Part shown: positions 1 through 41,340 of the stretch, one piece after another | Position numbering within the stretch: the stretch's first letter is position 1 | How the letters are laid out: every line of letters begins with the position of its first letter | DNA from: Podocnemis expansa | Taxonomy: Eukaryota; Chordata; Testudines; Podocnemididae | Length of the DNA: 64,000 nt | Direction of reading: 5' to 3' | Assembly (NCBI GenBank): GCA_007922195.1 | Contig: ML681981.1 | Coordinates: 15,633,940 to 15,697,939, forward strand | Notes under the pieces: model-generated | What the model was told of the DNA's origin: nothing | Seen by the model: only the letters and a program-made list of their open reading frames with translations | The model's database searches: none | Made by a program: the position numbers and the translations under genes

Positions 1-482
1 CTGGGTACTATGCTCCCCCCACCATTGCCTTACATGCAGTGGCATTTACCATTTTAAAATTAACTTCTGTGGTTTTAGAATCAGTTCAAACTGCATGTAT
101 TATGACCAGCTATTAGTAAACGTAAAATTCAAATAAACTTACATTTGCAACCCATTTTAACAAAGCAGTTAAGAACATATGTGCTTAACCTTAAACTTCT
201 GTGTAGCCCAGTTAAAAGCAATGGAACTGCTCACCTATTTAAAGTTAAGCACACTCCTGTACTTCTACTGATTCAGGGTCTTCCTGAGCCAATGGTTGCT
301 CCTGTTGAACATGCTATTCTTTTGGCGTGGTGTGTCTGATTTCAGTTAGGTCTCCTATGACACCTAGGCCTGGCCATCAACAGGGACTGATGCAAGATAT
401 GCCAGTTATGTAATATATGTAACATATCTCACATCTATGTACTTAACGTCTACACAGCATGCTGTCTTCACAAGGGCTACAG

Positions 483-960
483 CAGGTGTCAGCTTGTGCC
501 CGTGACCCCCTCTGCTGAAAAAATGTGGCAGCTGCCTGGAAATTCAGCAGCGGTCGCAGCTGGAGTGAGAGCACATCCCAGACATGCAATGTGAAAAGTA
601 GTCACCCAGAATAGCTCATGTTGGGGGTGTGCCTGGGGCCAGGAGTCCCCAGGCATGCCACAAAAAGAAGTGGCTCCTTTCAGGGGTTCCCAGGCATGCT
701 GCAGAAAGAAGCTGCCCAAAGCAGCTCCTTTGGGGAGCATTACACTGAGAGGAACCACTCCAGGCAGCTTTTTGTGTCACATGGAGGCACAGGCATGGGG
801 GGGACCCCTCCTGTCTCAGCTACACCGGAAGGAAGCTGCCCAGAGTAGATTTTGATGGCAGGAGTGGCAATTTCTGTGGTACTGCGGAGGGGGCCATGTG
901 CTGCTCTGAATGAGGTCAGGTGCCACTGTCAGCACACATGCTGGGGGTTGCCTACCCCTG
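483..960. mobile_element. hAT non-autonomous element (CAGGGGTC...GACCCCTG type)
   Basis: The ends are caggtgtcagc and ggttgcctacccctg, diverged inverted copies of each other. Flanking 8-bp duplications are ggctacag (475-482) and tgctacag (961-968), 7 of 8 identical. No transposase frame is present. Same family as 26527-27040. Confidence 0.75.
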
Positions 961-1109
961 TGCTACAGTGATAGGAAAGCCTCTCTTCTCAACACTGCCT
1001 TCTGCTTTTTGAGGAGATGGACTGCCTTAGGCAACAGCAGAGCACTGATTCAGTTTTGGAGGAAATCCTGTAGCCTTTCTTTCACTTTAAGTGAAGGATT
1101 CATAGGGAT

Positions 1110-1220
1110 CAGAGGTTTTCAAACTTTCGTTTGCAGATCTCTTTAGAAGTTTTACATGGAGATACAAACCCCACTGGAAATCTTACATGCACTGTGTGGA
1201 CAGCTGGTTGAAAACCACTG
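1110..1220. mobile_element. Short hAT-like element
   Basis: Ends cagaggttttcaaactttcg and ggttgaaaaccactg form an imperfect terminal inverted repeat of the CAGTGGTTTTCAAA type. The flanks share only atag, so the target duplication is weak. Confidence 0.55.
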
Positions 1221-4200
1221 ATAGATCTCAGAAGAACAGAATTTGACTTGCCCTTCTGTTAATTAAGATGCTCTTTCCAAGCTTGAACTAGCTTTTTCTG
1301 TCAGGGCAGGAGTGTAAGACTAGGAACCACAATTCACCCACACTTGATAAACAAGTAAGGTGGGGTGCGGGGTGGTGCCTGAGGTATATGAGTTTGTCTT
1401 CTGAGTAGAAAAAAAATTTCTGCTAACCAGTCATGTACTGGACTGTTGTATTTTGTCTTTAGCATTCTGAAGTTTTGTGCACACTCCTAATTATTATACA
1501 TGGTTCCTTAGTACTCATAGCACTAAAGACACAGAACAACTCTGAGCTTTGAAGGTCATAATTTAACCATCCCTGAGAGGGAGTCACAAAGTGATAGCCT
1601 GAAACAGTCAAACTTAAGATGAGGCTGTAGCTACTGTACCTTGAATCTGAGCCTGAACAGCCTCCTCCCTTAATCTGACCCACCCAGTACTGAAGTGGCT
1701 CTGAAAAGTTCCACACACTTGGCCCCATTGTTTGTGAGTAACTGCATAAGCAGGCATATTAGGGAAAATGAAAGGTGTGCAGCAAGGAGTGTGATGGTTA
1801 TAGCCAGCCCCTCACACCCAGCTGGATAAGGTTCGTTTTCCATTGGTTCTGGTGAAGTAACTACTGTTCTGACTCAGACGAGGAAGGAAATACTTCAGTC
1901 AGGTGAGGCGGTTTGTAGGCCTATTGGAAGCTGGTAACTGACAGCAATTGGAACAATTGACAGTAAGTATTAGAACAAATCTCTGGAACCCAAAACTTCC
2001 AGCATTTTCTTTTGCAATTACGTGTGATTTAAATTAAGGGAAGCTAGATCCATAGCCACTCAAATCAGTGTTACTTCAATTGAATGTGATTGCTTTTAAG
2101 TTCTTATTTTTTAAGGAACCTTCCCATTGCAATCTTTTGGAGTATGCAGTGTCAAACACCAGTCCATAGTTCATCAGCAGTGTTTGAAGCTTATCAATCA
2201 CTGCCCCGTGAATGAGCTTTCAAGGCAGCTTATAGGAGTGTGATCTCAGAACCTGTTTAAAGCTGAACTTTAATTTTAAAGGATTGAGTGCCTTGAAGAT
2301 TCCTTTGAAAACACACCACCCTTAGATTTAAACAGTAATTGCTGGTGATTTTATTGGTCACCCAGCTACCTTGCATGAGCGTTGCAGATGGATGTACACA
2401 GTTATCAAATCTCTTTCTGTGGCTGACAGTCACACAGCTAGATTTTCTGAGTGCAGCACTCAGTGTGGCTCATGGCTGATGGTTAAGAAATTCTGTTGCT
2501 TGCAATCAGGTGCAGCACGCTTGAAAATTTGGCCCCTGGGTTTGGTGCTTAGTATTTCATCTGGCCTTGGACAGCTTTCCCACAACTTGAACTTTGCACT
2601 TATCCAGGCTGGGAACTTTTCATGACACTGGGTGGGATTTTTGTCACCAAAGCACTGAGGACAAATGCCACTTGGAGGCCTGACTGCAGTGAGTCTTTCC
2701 ATGCCTACTTAGGAAGGAAGTGATGTTCTGAAATTAGAGCTTCCTCCTATGTGGCCAGGAACAATGCTCCTGCAGCCCTCATTCAGTCTTTGTTAGGTGA
2801 AGGTACACATCCAGTTTCAGCCCCTAGGAGGGGGTGCTTTGGGATCTCTCTCTTTAAATGCTCACCAGCAGCTTGTGCTTTCTACTGTATCGTTGGAGAA
2901 CCTAGTCTGTCCTAGCACATGAGCTAGCTTCAGTTACATGCACCATCATCACTCCCTGTCTGGGTTACAGGAATACATTACAGCTGGGCATGAAGCCTTT
3001 AGGAACATACAATCCTACAGTGCAGATCCTTGCTAATGCTGGCCATGATGAACCCCTTATACCTGGCCTTCAGTCTCTAAAGGGGCTCCCATAAAATATT
3101 TAATTCAAAGTTTCTGTCCTTATCTTCAGTGTGGTCATAATCAAAGGGCCTAAAGCTCAATGAGAAGGCCCATAGTGTAGAACTGTTTCTTGCCTGTGTT
3201 GGAGCTGTCCACCATCAGGGTAAAGCTCAGCTGTTGTGGAAATGGAGCTTTCCTGGGGGTCTGCCCTAGAGTGGAGTGAACTTTCACGACTGCTCAAGAC
3301 CCTCACAAACCTCATCACCTTTCACGCTAAGTGCAAGGTTCACTACTTCAACTTACCTTTTTTGACTTGCCTCCTTTTATGTAGCACTATGTACATAGTA
3401 AAAGTTGAACTACTAAAGCCCCACTGCACACAGCTGCTTGGGAAAGGATGAGAGTGTGAACGAACCTGATATATACCAGATCTTCGCTACATTATTTGAT
3501 GTATAGGATTCTCAGACCAGTGAGGATTGTATAAGAGCCTGAATCAAATCCCAGTAACTTGATTCCTTTACTGTGGTCAGAGTAGTGATTTTTTTTTTTT
3601 TCCAACCACTGGTTCTGAAGGTTTCCACAACTCCATTTTATTCCTGGTTTCCAGAGAAGACAATCCCAGCAGAATGCAGGCGCTCTCAGGAGATAGAGGC
3701 TGAAACCTAGCCAAACCAAATACCCCCAAATTGCTTTATATCGCTGCTGTGGGGTTAATGTACGTACTAAGAAGTTGCATATAGTATGGCCCATGCATGA
3801 GTTATTCATTTAAATAAAATGCCTGCATACCTGTGTCAATCTTCATGCTAGAGCCATACTGTAAGACAGTAATGAGAAGAAATAGATGGTTCAGGAAACT
3901 GGCTATAACAGGTTTTGCTGGCATAGCTCCAGTAAGGTTTTAGCATTGTTTCAGTGGTGATGCAGTCATGCTTGCCAATCACCCTGAAGACTGGGAGGAC
4001 AAGCATAGCAAGCAGTGGGAGGTCTTATGTAAGTTTAATGGTGACAGTCTGCATTACCTCACAGTCAAGGTTGAGTGTGAATACAGTGCTGAAGGCCTTT
4101 GCCCCTCAAGTTTACAAAAAGTTGTAAATAATCCACAAAGTGACAAGCAAAGAGTTATACATAGAAATATATATTTGTACTAAAATTAAGTGTTTAATAA

Positions 4201-5113
4201 CAGCATCAAGTTCAGAATATATTAGGAATCATGAGATGCGTTAGCTAAAGCACAAATTCCAGCCTCTCTTTAATAAATATGCTATAAAAATACTAGGGAA
4301 TGACTAATCAGTTGTAATCAATACACTGTACTGCACTATTTAAAAAGAATATTTATATTTTGCTGTAACCATTTTGGTTTACTGCTTTTTCACAAAACAT
4401 TCCCTGTTCAAAGGTTAAAAATGCAACATGACTATTTAAAATATCAAATATTAATTTTAAGTCACAGTATTAGTTGTATCTTTCTGATCCCTGCCAGAGG
4501 GCCCAAATACAAAGGCACTAGTGTTTAATATATTTTTAGCTTTGGTATAAGACAACTTTTGGTTCCTTGCTCTAGATTTTAAAAGCAATAAGAAGCTGGA
4601 AACAATTCAATAGTAAAATGCTTTAAAATAACATTTCAAGTTGCTTCTGTAATTTTGTGCAATGCATAATGGCCACAGCAAAACAGTTTCACTTAATATA
4701 TATATTTTACTAAATTACAAATAAAAAGCGTGATTGTTTACTAGGGGTAATCTTTGTATAATTAAAGCTGCAAAATGAGAAAAATCCTATTCATTTCATT
4801 GTCAACACCTTTTCAACCAGTTTCTGGACACCCATTAAAGTATTCAGACAAATATATATAAATCTGCAAGACTGGAGACCAAAATGAGTCACATTAGTTC
4901 TTAAAATAACTATATGTTCCCTGGAAAATGAATAACACCATGGAGATAATAAGCTCCTACAAGTCTCCAATGAACACCAAATCATTACTTCAGCAGCTCT
5001 CGTATGCTTTTTTCTTCCTAGAAGCTCAGGAAAATAGATAGGCTTTGGAGTACGTTCTAAATCAACAGATTTGAGCTAATCTGAGCCACTGCAGAAGCAG
5101 TGAGCTGTCAACC

Positions 5114-5527
5114 CTAGGGCTCCTTGCGTGGACAAGCTGTTAACAGTTCCTTCTTTTCTCTCCTGAGAGATCTCCAGCATACATAGTTCTTCCGTTGACT
5201 ACAAATACGGCAATAAAGTGCAGGAAAGAGAGGTGACATCCCATACTTCTGCCTCTTACACTGGTAGATTCCAAGCCAATCAGGCTTTCTAGATCAAAGC
5301 CAACAACTTCCAACATCACTCAGAAATACAATGGCAGCTAATGTGGTGTTGGAAAATAGCGTGGGCATGATGAGTCTGCTTAACACATAATCAGCCACAT
5401 CCTGCATCAGCTTGTTTCCAGACGGATTTCTTGTGTAGCTCCAGTAGAGTTCCCTTTGGTAATCCCAAGGTGGCAAACAGGAATTGAACACTGCAAGTTG
5501 CATGTTCAAAGAAACTGTTGCAACCTC
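5114..5527 (-). pseudogene. Unrecognised exon-like open tract B with one in-frame TGA
   Basis: After a plausible acceptor (ctgaccag|gag) the frame reads EVATVSLNMQLAVF, then WDYQRELYWSYTRNPSGNK, to a TGA at 5294-5296. The same frame stays open for 59 more codons to a TAG at 5114-5116, including GIYQCKRQKYGMS and ALYCRICSQRKN, which resembles a damaged cysteine ribbon (one C-x2-C pair kept). A +1-shifted frame across the stop is also open. This pattern fits a decayed gene, but no family was recognised, and chance cannot be ruled out without homology. Confidence 0.22.
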
Positions 5528-5721
5528 CTGGTCAGATACAGGTGGAAAAAACTAACTGCCATCTAGTAGCACATGGAGATCCTAACCTCTCTGTGATTAC
5601 CACTGCAAATAACAACAGGCAACACACACTTTATGAAAGAGGCACATATTTTTCACATATTTCCCCATTTCATCTTCACTTCTGTTTTTTCTAGATAAAG
5701 CTTCAACCAGCTATCCCTCAC

Positions 5722-5896
5722 CCACACCCCAGTCTCTGGCACACAGTGATAAAACAAACTGGACTTATTATTTTTCCTCTCTAGAACAGCAGTAAGCTGC
5801 AGCAGGACCTCAATAGGCTGTTGGTCCAACTTGTGTGCACAATGGGCATGAAACTGTTGGGAAAGTGTCTTCATCCATAGCTGGTTAATGCACATC
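5722..5896 (-). other. Unrecognised exon-like open tract A, 3' of PAPSS2
   Basis: A minus-strand frame open from a TAA near 5911 carries protein-like text including KLDQQPIEVLLQLTAVLERK and ends VPETGVW at a good donor, tgg|gtgagg. The candidate acceptor (ccag|gatgtg at 5897-5900) has a poor pyrimidine tract. The phase matches tract B. I do not recognise the product. It could be an exon of an unannotated or decayed gene, or a chance open frame. Confidence 0.22.
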
Positions 5897-6149
5897 CTGG
5901 TTTCCCGCAATTACAACAGATACGGTTACTTGGCAATACAAATGTTTAAAATATTTAAAGCTAACCTTTCTGAAGAGTGGGGGGGGGGCTGTAACTTACC
6001 AGCCCACATGATGAAAAAAAGAGAAAGCAAGAGAAAGTGCCTTAAACATTATCTCTACAATTTTTACTGTGTAGGAAAGTAATTTTTCTAGCTTTCTCAA
6101 TTATACTTTTCCACAAAGCACTGGAGCCAAAACAGCTTTTCAGGAGCAG

Positions 6150-7215
6150 GTTGTGGCCAGTTTATTTCTTTTTTTCTATTGGAAATGGGAAACATCATAT
6201 TTGCCCAAATGAATTTTTGTAATAGAAAAGAGGGTGGGAAATGGAGAGAAGCAGAGGCAGGGTTCACATCCTGGGATGTGAAAAGACTACTTTAAACTGT
6301 TTCCACCGAAAGGTGGCCTCTTTAGTCAATAAGGTGAACTGAGATCCTTATTCTTAAATCACACACAGTACTGCAAATCAGAAACAACTCCACTCAGGTC
6401 AGTGGACTTACACTGAGGTGAAACGGATGATCTGAGAGGAATCTAAGAGGCTTCATGCATCTCTTAGCCCAGCTTCTTACAGCCAAAGCAGGCCAGAAGC
6501 TCCTTCACTTCTGGGTGGGGAGGAAAAATGCCACTAGGAGCTTTCAGTGAAGGACTCAGAAGGTTAAAGCACCTGTTTTCTCACTTCATACTGGCAGCCA
6601 AGCTGGGTTGCTTTGAATTGTGTCTTTTGTGCAAAAAGCTGAACTTGGAGTGGCAGTAAAGCTTAGTTCAGTTTCTTGACTGGAAAGCAGGAGCAAGGAA
6701 GAGACAGTAGAAAAAGGTGGGTAGGTGATGGACAACAGAAATCCACATTGTGGGCTAAAGAAAATCCTTCTGCCCGTTCCTGGACATGGGCTTCCTTAGG
6801 AATAAGGGAAATACAGAAAATCATTTCTTCCCTATTTGCTATTTATAACTCACTTAAAGGGCATAGTGGCTACACATCTGCATCCTGACATAAGGTCAAA
6901 CTGTGCAGTGGGATGGCTGGTGTACCATTATCACATCACTGAATTGTGTTTGGACAGTCATCACAGAAAGCCATATTCTATTATAAATAGCAGGCCTGCT
7001 GCTGCTCACTTTGAGGTTAAAAGGAAAATTCCCAATAATTTAGTGGGAATTGGACTAGACCCAAAATACATACATTCAAAACCAGTTAGAAAATGTTAGA
7101 AAATGTTCTATCCTACCATTAGAATATTGAAAATGCAAAAATAAGTGATCTGTAATACAGTAATCAGTCAGACAGAGCTCACTCTTCATACCAGTATGTA
7201 TAAGGGAAAGTAGAA
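6150..7215 (-). other. PAPSS2: Likely PAPSS2 3' UTR with candidate polyadenylation signal at 6161-6166
   Basis: No coding frame continues past the stop. On the minus strand an AATAAA hexamer lies at 6161-6166, followed by a GT-rich stretch with tgttttggct and gctttgtgg. This would make a 3' UTR of about 1.05 kb. The mammalian 3' UTR is longer, so a site nearer 4200-4700 cannot be excluded. An old palindromic transposon remnant lies at 6361-6450. The end point is an inference. Confidence 0.35.
6361..6450. repeat. Ancient palindromic transposon remnant
   Basis: The stretch gtactgcaaatcagaaacaa and following ctcaggtcagtggacttaca resembles an old amniote-wide palindromic repeat whose centre reads close to ccattgacttcaatgg. 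Diverged; boundaries approximate. Confidence 0.4.
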
Positions 7216-35900
<28,685 letters not shown>

Positions 35901-36680
35901 CTAGAAACAAACAAAAACGGAAGTTTATTGTTTCATAACGCAGAACAGAAAAATCCAAGGGGAACTGACACATAGGAAAATTCAAATTCCATTAAAAAGG
36001 GAAATTATTTATCACAAAGCTCAAATGAAACGCTTGCAGTGCCACCTGTTTCTGAATAAACAGTGGATAATGTTACATGAAACTCAGGCAATTGTTCAAA
36101 AAAAGAGAGGACAAATAACCTAAGACATCAGTCTGTGGTCTCAGAGGGATTTAATTTTTTAAAAAACTGTTTTTCTAAGATTTGTAATTCAATTCTTCTT
36201 TAAATTGTTTTTTTCTTTATCTTTGATCCTCTCATTTGGAGACTATCATGCCAGTGTATTTTTACATGTTGTCACTGACTATAAGCACAGCAGAAATTTC
36301 CTGTTAAAGGAAATGTGGAGAAAAACTACACACTCACTGTGTTTTATGTCTCATTTCTCTTAAATTCTGTACACATCTAAAGCACAGTTTTAATTAAATT
36401 TACATAATTTATATTTATACCACTTAAAGCTGCACACAAACTCACAGTTTAAATTAACACATATATCATGTAAACTGACTGCTTAAACAGTTTACATTGT
36501 GTAGACAATAACCAGTGCTGTACTGTGCTGCAGTCAAAAGGACAGACTCCTCCTCTTCCCACCATAGTGGAGTTGTTTTTCTGGCCAGTGTTTCTGCATA
36601 ATCCTGGAACCACTGGCCCTTCTTTCACCCCCCGCCCCTTTCCCCATCAAAAGTCACAGTTCTCTTTGCTCAGCCTCTTA

Positions 36681-37080
36681 GGCTATGTCTACACTGGCAA
36701 ATTAATCCAGACTAAGGAGGCTTAGTCTAGACTAACTCAGCCCATGGCCACACTAGGCTTTCCATAGTTCAAACTGAGAAATTTCTTAATTCGAACTAAG
36801 GAACGCTTAGTTCAAAATAGTTAGTACCCCTGGTTAGTCTGGATTTATGCACTTAGTCCCAATGTTAGTTCAAACTAGGTGGAATGTGGCCATGGACTAG
36901 CACTTACTTTGGAGTTAAGTAGTCTGAACTAAGCTGGTTAGTTTAAACTAACTGCGCATTCTAGTTTGAACTAGAACACACGGTTAGTTCAAACTGACCC
37001 GAGGCTAGTTCAGACTAACCTCGAACTTCTTAGTTCTAACTAACAAGTTCGAACTTACTTTTGCTGATGTAGACATAGCC
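36681..37080. mobile_element. Harbinger-type element built of TTAGTTC/GAACTAA palindromes
   Basis: Left end ggctatgtctacactgg, right end tgatgtagacatagcc, with the 3-bp duplication tta on both sides (36678-36680 and 37081-37083). The 400-bp interior is almost wholly variants of ttagttcgaactaa in both orientations. Confidence 0.88.
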
Positions 37081-37261
37081 TTAGTATCCTGAAACCACTT
37101 TACCATGGAATGTCAGTGGCTGTGTTGCATTTAGAATCATCTACGCTCAGCAGGTAGGGCTAGGTGGATTTTACTTTGAGCAGAAATCTTCATTTTTATG
37201 TAAATAAGATTTATACTTAAATTGTGGTTAAACTGTAAAAGTATTTCACTTCACATCAGCA

Positions 37262-37275
<14 letters not shown>

Positions 37276-37322
<47 letters not shown>

Positions 37323-37332
37323 NNNNNNNNNN

Positions 37333-37379
<47 letters not shown>
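37276..37379. repeat. (CA)n microsatellite with assembly gap
   Basis: Pure CA on both sides of a run of ten N at 37323-37332. The true length is unknown. The 68-70 codon open frames across it are artefacts of the repeat. Confidence 0.97.
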
Positions 37380-37385
<6 letters not shown>

Positions 37386-38996
37386 ACTGCTGACAGTGAC
37401 TATAGGTGGAGGTTTCAGTATTGATTATTACTAGTAACTTGACATTTTCCATTATAAAAACTGGTTTTCAGTTACTTACAACTTCGCCAGACCATAGTCA
37501 CTGAGGCTGACATTTTCATGACTAAGAACCAGTGGATAGGAGGACAGAGGGGAGGGTGTGCAGTGGAAGAAGAAGGAGAAAGAGGGTAGCCAGATCTGCT
37601 GAGGAACAGGTTATGCAGGAGGAACCTGAACTAGGTAGGTAAACAGATTAGGACAAGAAGATGGAGAGGAGGGGTGAAGATTGAACAAAGAGCCTGGGGA
37701 GGGAGGCTGGGATTGCAAGCACGTGGAAATGGGGAAGCTGAGTGGCACACGTGTGCATGTATGACTGGAGACCAGACGGATCAGAGTGAAACTGGAGGAG
37801 AGCTCTGGGAGTAGGAGTGATTTTGAAACTAGAACTAGACGGTGAAAGTATGGGGGATAAAAAGGTAGTGGGAAAGAGAGGGAAGAGTGGTAATGTTAGG
37901 GGAAAAGAACTGGGAACTGGGCCTAAGGGAGGGAGATTGAAATTTGGATGGGAAGTCCAGGGGTGGGGAGCAGACTAGCAATGCTGGGTGTGCTGGGATT
38001 ATGATGAAAAATCTGAGGAGAAAAAAGTAATATGTGATCATATAATTAGAGACTGTATCACAATGCAAAAATACAAGTGGAGGGGATGGGGAAGGAGGCA
38101 AAATTGCACAAAGCAACCTTCACTCTGGTGTTTTCTAATATGTGAACATGTGACTTTGTGCCCTTAATAATAGTCTGTTAACATAACTTGTGTGTGTATA
38201 AGACCAGATGTATTTAGGTCCCTCCCATTAACTAGGGCTCTCCCACTTTAACTGTGCAGTGCTCTCTTTCCACACACTATCTTTGAACCCACAGCCAGAG
38301 GCTATGTTGCATCCATCATAGGAACTAGGCCATTGTTTATCCTCCATACGAACATGCATTATTACTCGTGCTCTAATTGGCTCACAGTAAACTAACAGAT
38401 TTGAGACAAATGTCTAGATACCACTGAGCATTGACTTCCTACAAGCGTTGGTTTCTTATTTACCCAGCTGAAGAAATGGCTTCAAGAGTCTAATAAGGAA
38501 AAAAATACAAATATTTTCCCTGCAAATTCTGCATATCTGGCTTCATGTGAGACACACGTGATAGATGAACTTCACAGGCTCTTAAACTTTGCTATGACAC
38601 TTCACCCCATGCTAGAAAAATATTTGTTCTTCTCCTGACCTTACAGAAGGGAAGTGTTAATATTTCACTTACCCCAGAAAAGTTGTAGAAGATAAAAGAA
38701 TAAGGAATGGGAGACAATAAAAATGGGAAGAGCATTCTGAAGATATTGGCAAGGCAGCCTGTATATTGTTCCTGCTTGTTGGGTCATGAATTTTCTTAAG
38801 ACTCACCAAACACTTAAACATTTATTTAAAAAATTGATATGTACTAAACAACAGATGTTTTGGCTCCAGAATTTAACATGAAAAATTATTTACTTTACCC
38901 TGTTCTTGCTATTGCCTTCCACTAGATAGACCACCCTCACAATTCTAAGAATTATTTATTTACTATATAACAAGTTTTATGATCATTTTAAAAGTA

Positions 38997-39876
38997 CAGT
39001 GGAGACCCGTTAACACGCGACCCATTTGCATGCAGATCTGCTTAACGCATGCTCCGGTCATGTCCCCCGAAGCCATTGACTTAACGCGTGGGACTCACAA
39101 ACGCACGGTGCCTAAAGGTGGAAGTTGGCCTGGGCACGGAAACGCGTGAAGTGAGCAGCAACTTAAGGAGCCTGGGAGCTGGGAGCTGGGGCTAGCCAGA
39201 AACCTCTATCTCCTGCCCTATGCACAGCCACAGGTAGGAGTGGCCTGGCCAGAGAGCTGTGTTCAGTGGCTGGATTCAGCCCATTTCAGTGGGGGCCAGG
39301 AAAGGAGTTGGAAGCCCCTGCAGCGCTGGGAGATGGAAGAGGAACCCATGTGGGTTAAGGGAAGGAGAGGAGCCCTTGTGCAGGGAATGAAGGAAGGTAG
39401 GGAGCAGGGACCAAAAGGAGCTGTTGTGCTGGGGGAGAGGGGAAGACAAGAAGGGAGCGGAGCAGAGCCATGGTGAGGAGAAAGAAGGGAAGAGGAAGAG
39501 GAGCCCTCATGCAGGGAAAGAAAGCTAGGGAGAGAGAAAGAAGCCCATCCGAGGAACGGAAAGACAAGGGAGGGAGCAGAGCAGAGCCCCACTGTGGAAA
39601 GAAGAGAGAAGGAAGAGGGCAGGGGATCCTGCACATAGAAAGTAAAGGAGAGGAGAGCAGAGCCCACAGGGAAAGGGGTTGGCAAGTCCACACAGCTGCA
39701 TGGCACAGCAGGGGCCAGGGAAGTGGTCAGGAGCCCACACAGCACTGGGTGGGGAATGGGTTGCGGAGTCTGAGTGGTGAAGGGCAGGAGGAAGGGTCCC
39801 GTTTGCGCACAGTCCATTTAACGCGCGGTGGCGGGGGCTTATCCCCCAACACCCGCGCGTTAACGGGTCCCCGCTG
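38997..39876. mobile_element. pogo/Tigger-like (mariner superfamily) non-autonomous element
   Basis: Left end cagtggagacccgttaac and right end gttaacgggtccccgctg are near-perfect inverted repeats that extend through acgcg/cgcgcg. TA dinucleotides flank both sides (38995-38996 and 39877-39878). The interior 39240-39790 is purine-rich with repeats of the type ggagaggagcccatgtg, giving spurious open frames up to 184 codons. Confidence 0.85.
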
Positions 39877-40757
39877 TATTGATCTAATTTTTCAAAAATG
39901 GGGCTCCAGTTCTGTGTTTAGAAATTGGGACTGCAAGTTCATACTCCTATTTGCTTATGGAAATCTATATCTCCAGGTACCTGAGTTTCATGTATTATTA
40001 GGTACTGAAATATCCAAGTGACCATAACTGTATGTATATACAGTTTTGAATGTAAAACTAGCCCCAACTTTATTTGCAGCTGCACCCCTGGAGACCCAAT
40101 GTAAGCAGAGCTGAAAATCAGACTCAGTTATAAAAAATAATTTCTCCAGTATTACAAGTAGTAATAAATCCCTAATCTTGAATCCATGTCACCCTCTTAT
40201 CTCTTGATGGGAATTCCCAAAGCTAAAAAGTTTCTAGGGCTCCTGTTTTAACCATAGCAGGTGATAAATTCGGTCCCTTCTGGGAATCTGCAGCCCATGC
40301 TGCCTCAGCTTCCACTTCTGATTTCAACAGCTGCTGCTGCTGGCAGAGTGCCTCTCAGGAACTGACTCTGCCTTTCAACAATCATTTCTTCTTGTTTTTC
40401 AGTTCTTTTCTGTAGCTGCTACCATACCAAGGCTAGTACATTTGGCATTTTAAAGGCAGTTCCTTGATGCTAATATGTCCCCACCGCAGGGAGGAACGAG
40501 CAAATACCACCATCTGACAACTTTCTGCCAATTAAATGCAATAATACAGCATTGGTCCCCACTACAGTGACACACGATAGTCACTCAGTAGTAAGGCCCT
40601 CACCTGGCATCATTTCTTGGAGCACAGGTATTAATATAGCAAAGCTTTTTGGGGGTACAGAGGCACCAGTGAAGAAAACCAATCAATTATGGATGAATCA
40701 ATTCTGAGCTCATTAGCTGAACAGGTGATTTGAAACACAGGCCCTAGATAAAAGACA

Positions 40758-41067
40758 CAGTATTGACAACTCTTGAAATTTTATCATGAGTCTTATAACG
40801 TTAGTTGTTTTTCTTGAAGTCCCAAAACCTATGTTGCGATTTAGTGAGAATCTCAGCTTTCATTTACAAAGAAAATAAAATTTCTAGCCCTCACAACTGA
40901 GGTGGAAAGCATAAAGATGTCTGATCTGAGTGTAGCCAAAAAACCCAGAAACCAACTGCCAAAGAAAAATAAAATTAACTTTTAAAGATCATGTGCTTTT
41001 TAAGACAAACTTATGAGTTTTGGAGGCCTGACTCACGATTTTTAAACAAATGGGGTTGACAATACTG
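40758..41067. mobile_element. hAT-like element, first of two neighbours
   Basis: Ends cagtattgacaactc and ggggttgacaatactg are inverted repeats. Interior phrases tttatcatgagtctta and gactcacgattttt are inverted partners. This is an old sauropsid family; no clear target duplication was found. Confidence 0.65.
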
Positions 41068-41074
41068 TAGGATG

Positions 41075-41340
41075 CAGTGTCACTAACTCTCATGATTTTA
41101 GCACAAGTCTCATAAAAATTAATTTTTCTTTAAAGGCCCAGTTGCTTGAGTCATGTGAATGCATGGGAATTTCATCTTTCATTTTCAGTGTGTTCTTCAC
41201 CCTCATGGTTGCAGAGCAAAGCTTGAAAATGTGACCTGAGCTTAAGTGAAATCAACAACCAGAAGGCAAATACAAGAACCCAATGTTTTTTTTAAAACAT
41301 TCTGGTTTTTAACCCAATCGGGATTTTAGGGGTCCTTATT
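41075..41340. mobile_element. hAT-like element, second neighbour, truncated
   Basis: Starts with cagtgtcactaactctcatg and attttagcacaagtctcat, the same left end as the element at 40758, only 7 bp after that one ends. The right terminal repeat was not found, so the copy is partial. Confidence 0.5.

Larger units (their letters stand above)
1..5110. other. 3' flanking intergenic DNA
   Basis: AT-rich sequence without any coding exon I can support. It holds two hAT remnants (483-960 and 1110-1220). The rest shows only short open frames of random appearance and several plus-strand AATAAA hexamers near 3815, 4270, 4719 and 5211. The human downstream neighbour ATAD1 would be expected on the plus strand beyond the left edge; its C-terminal coding exon was not found here. 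Confidence 0.5.

Noticed and set aside
1..5110. ATAD1 3' exon, expected from human gene order
   Set aside because: No plus-strand frame resembles the ATAD1 C terminus, and no AAA motif was found.
5294..5296. In-frame TGA as a selenocysteine codon
   Set aside because: No SECIS-like hairpin or known selenoprotein context was recognised; a nonsense change or a chance frame is simpler.
39263..39817. 184-codon minus-strand open frame
   Set aside because: It lies wholly inside the purine-rich core of a pogo-like element; the S/L/P-rich text is compositional and has no start context or domain.
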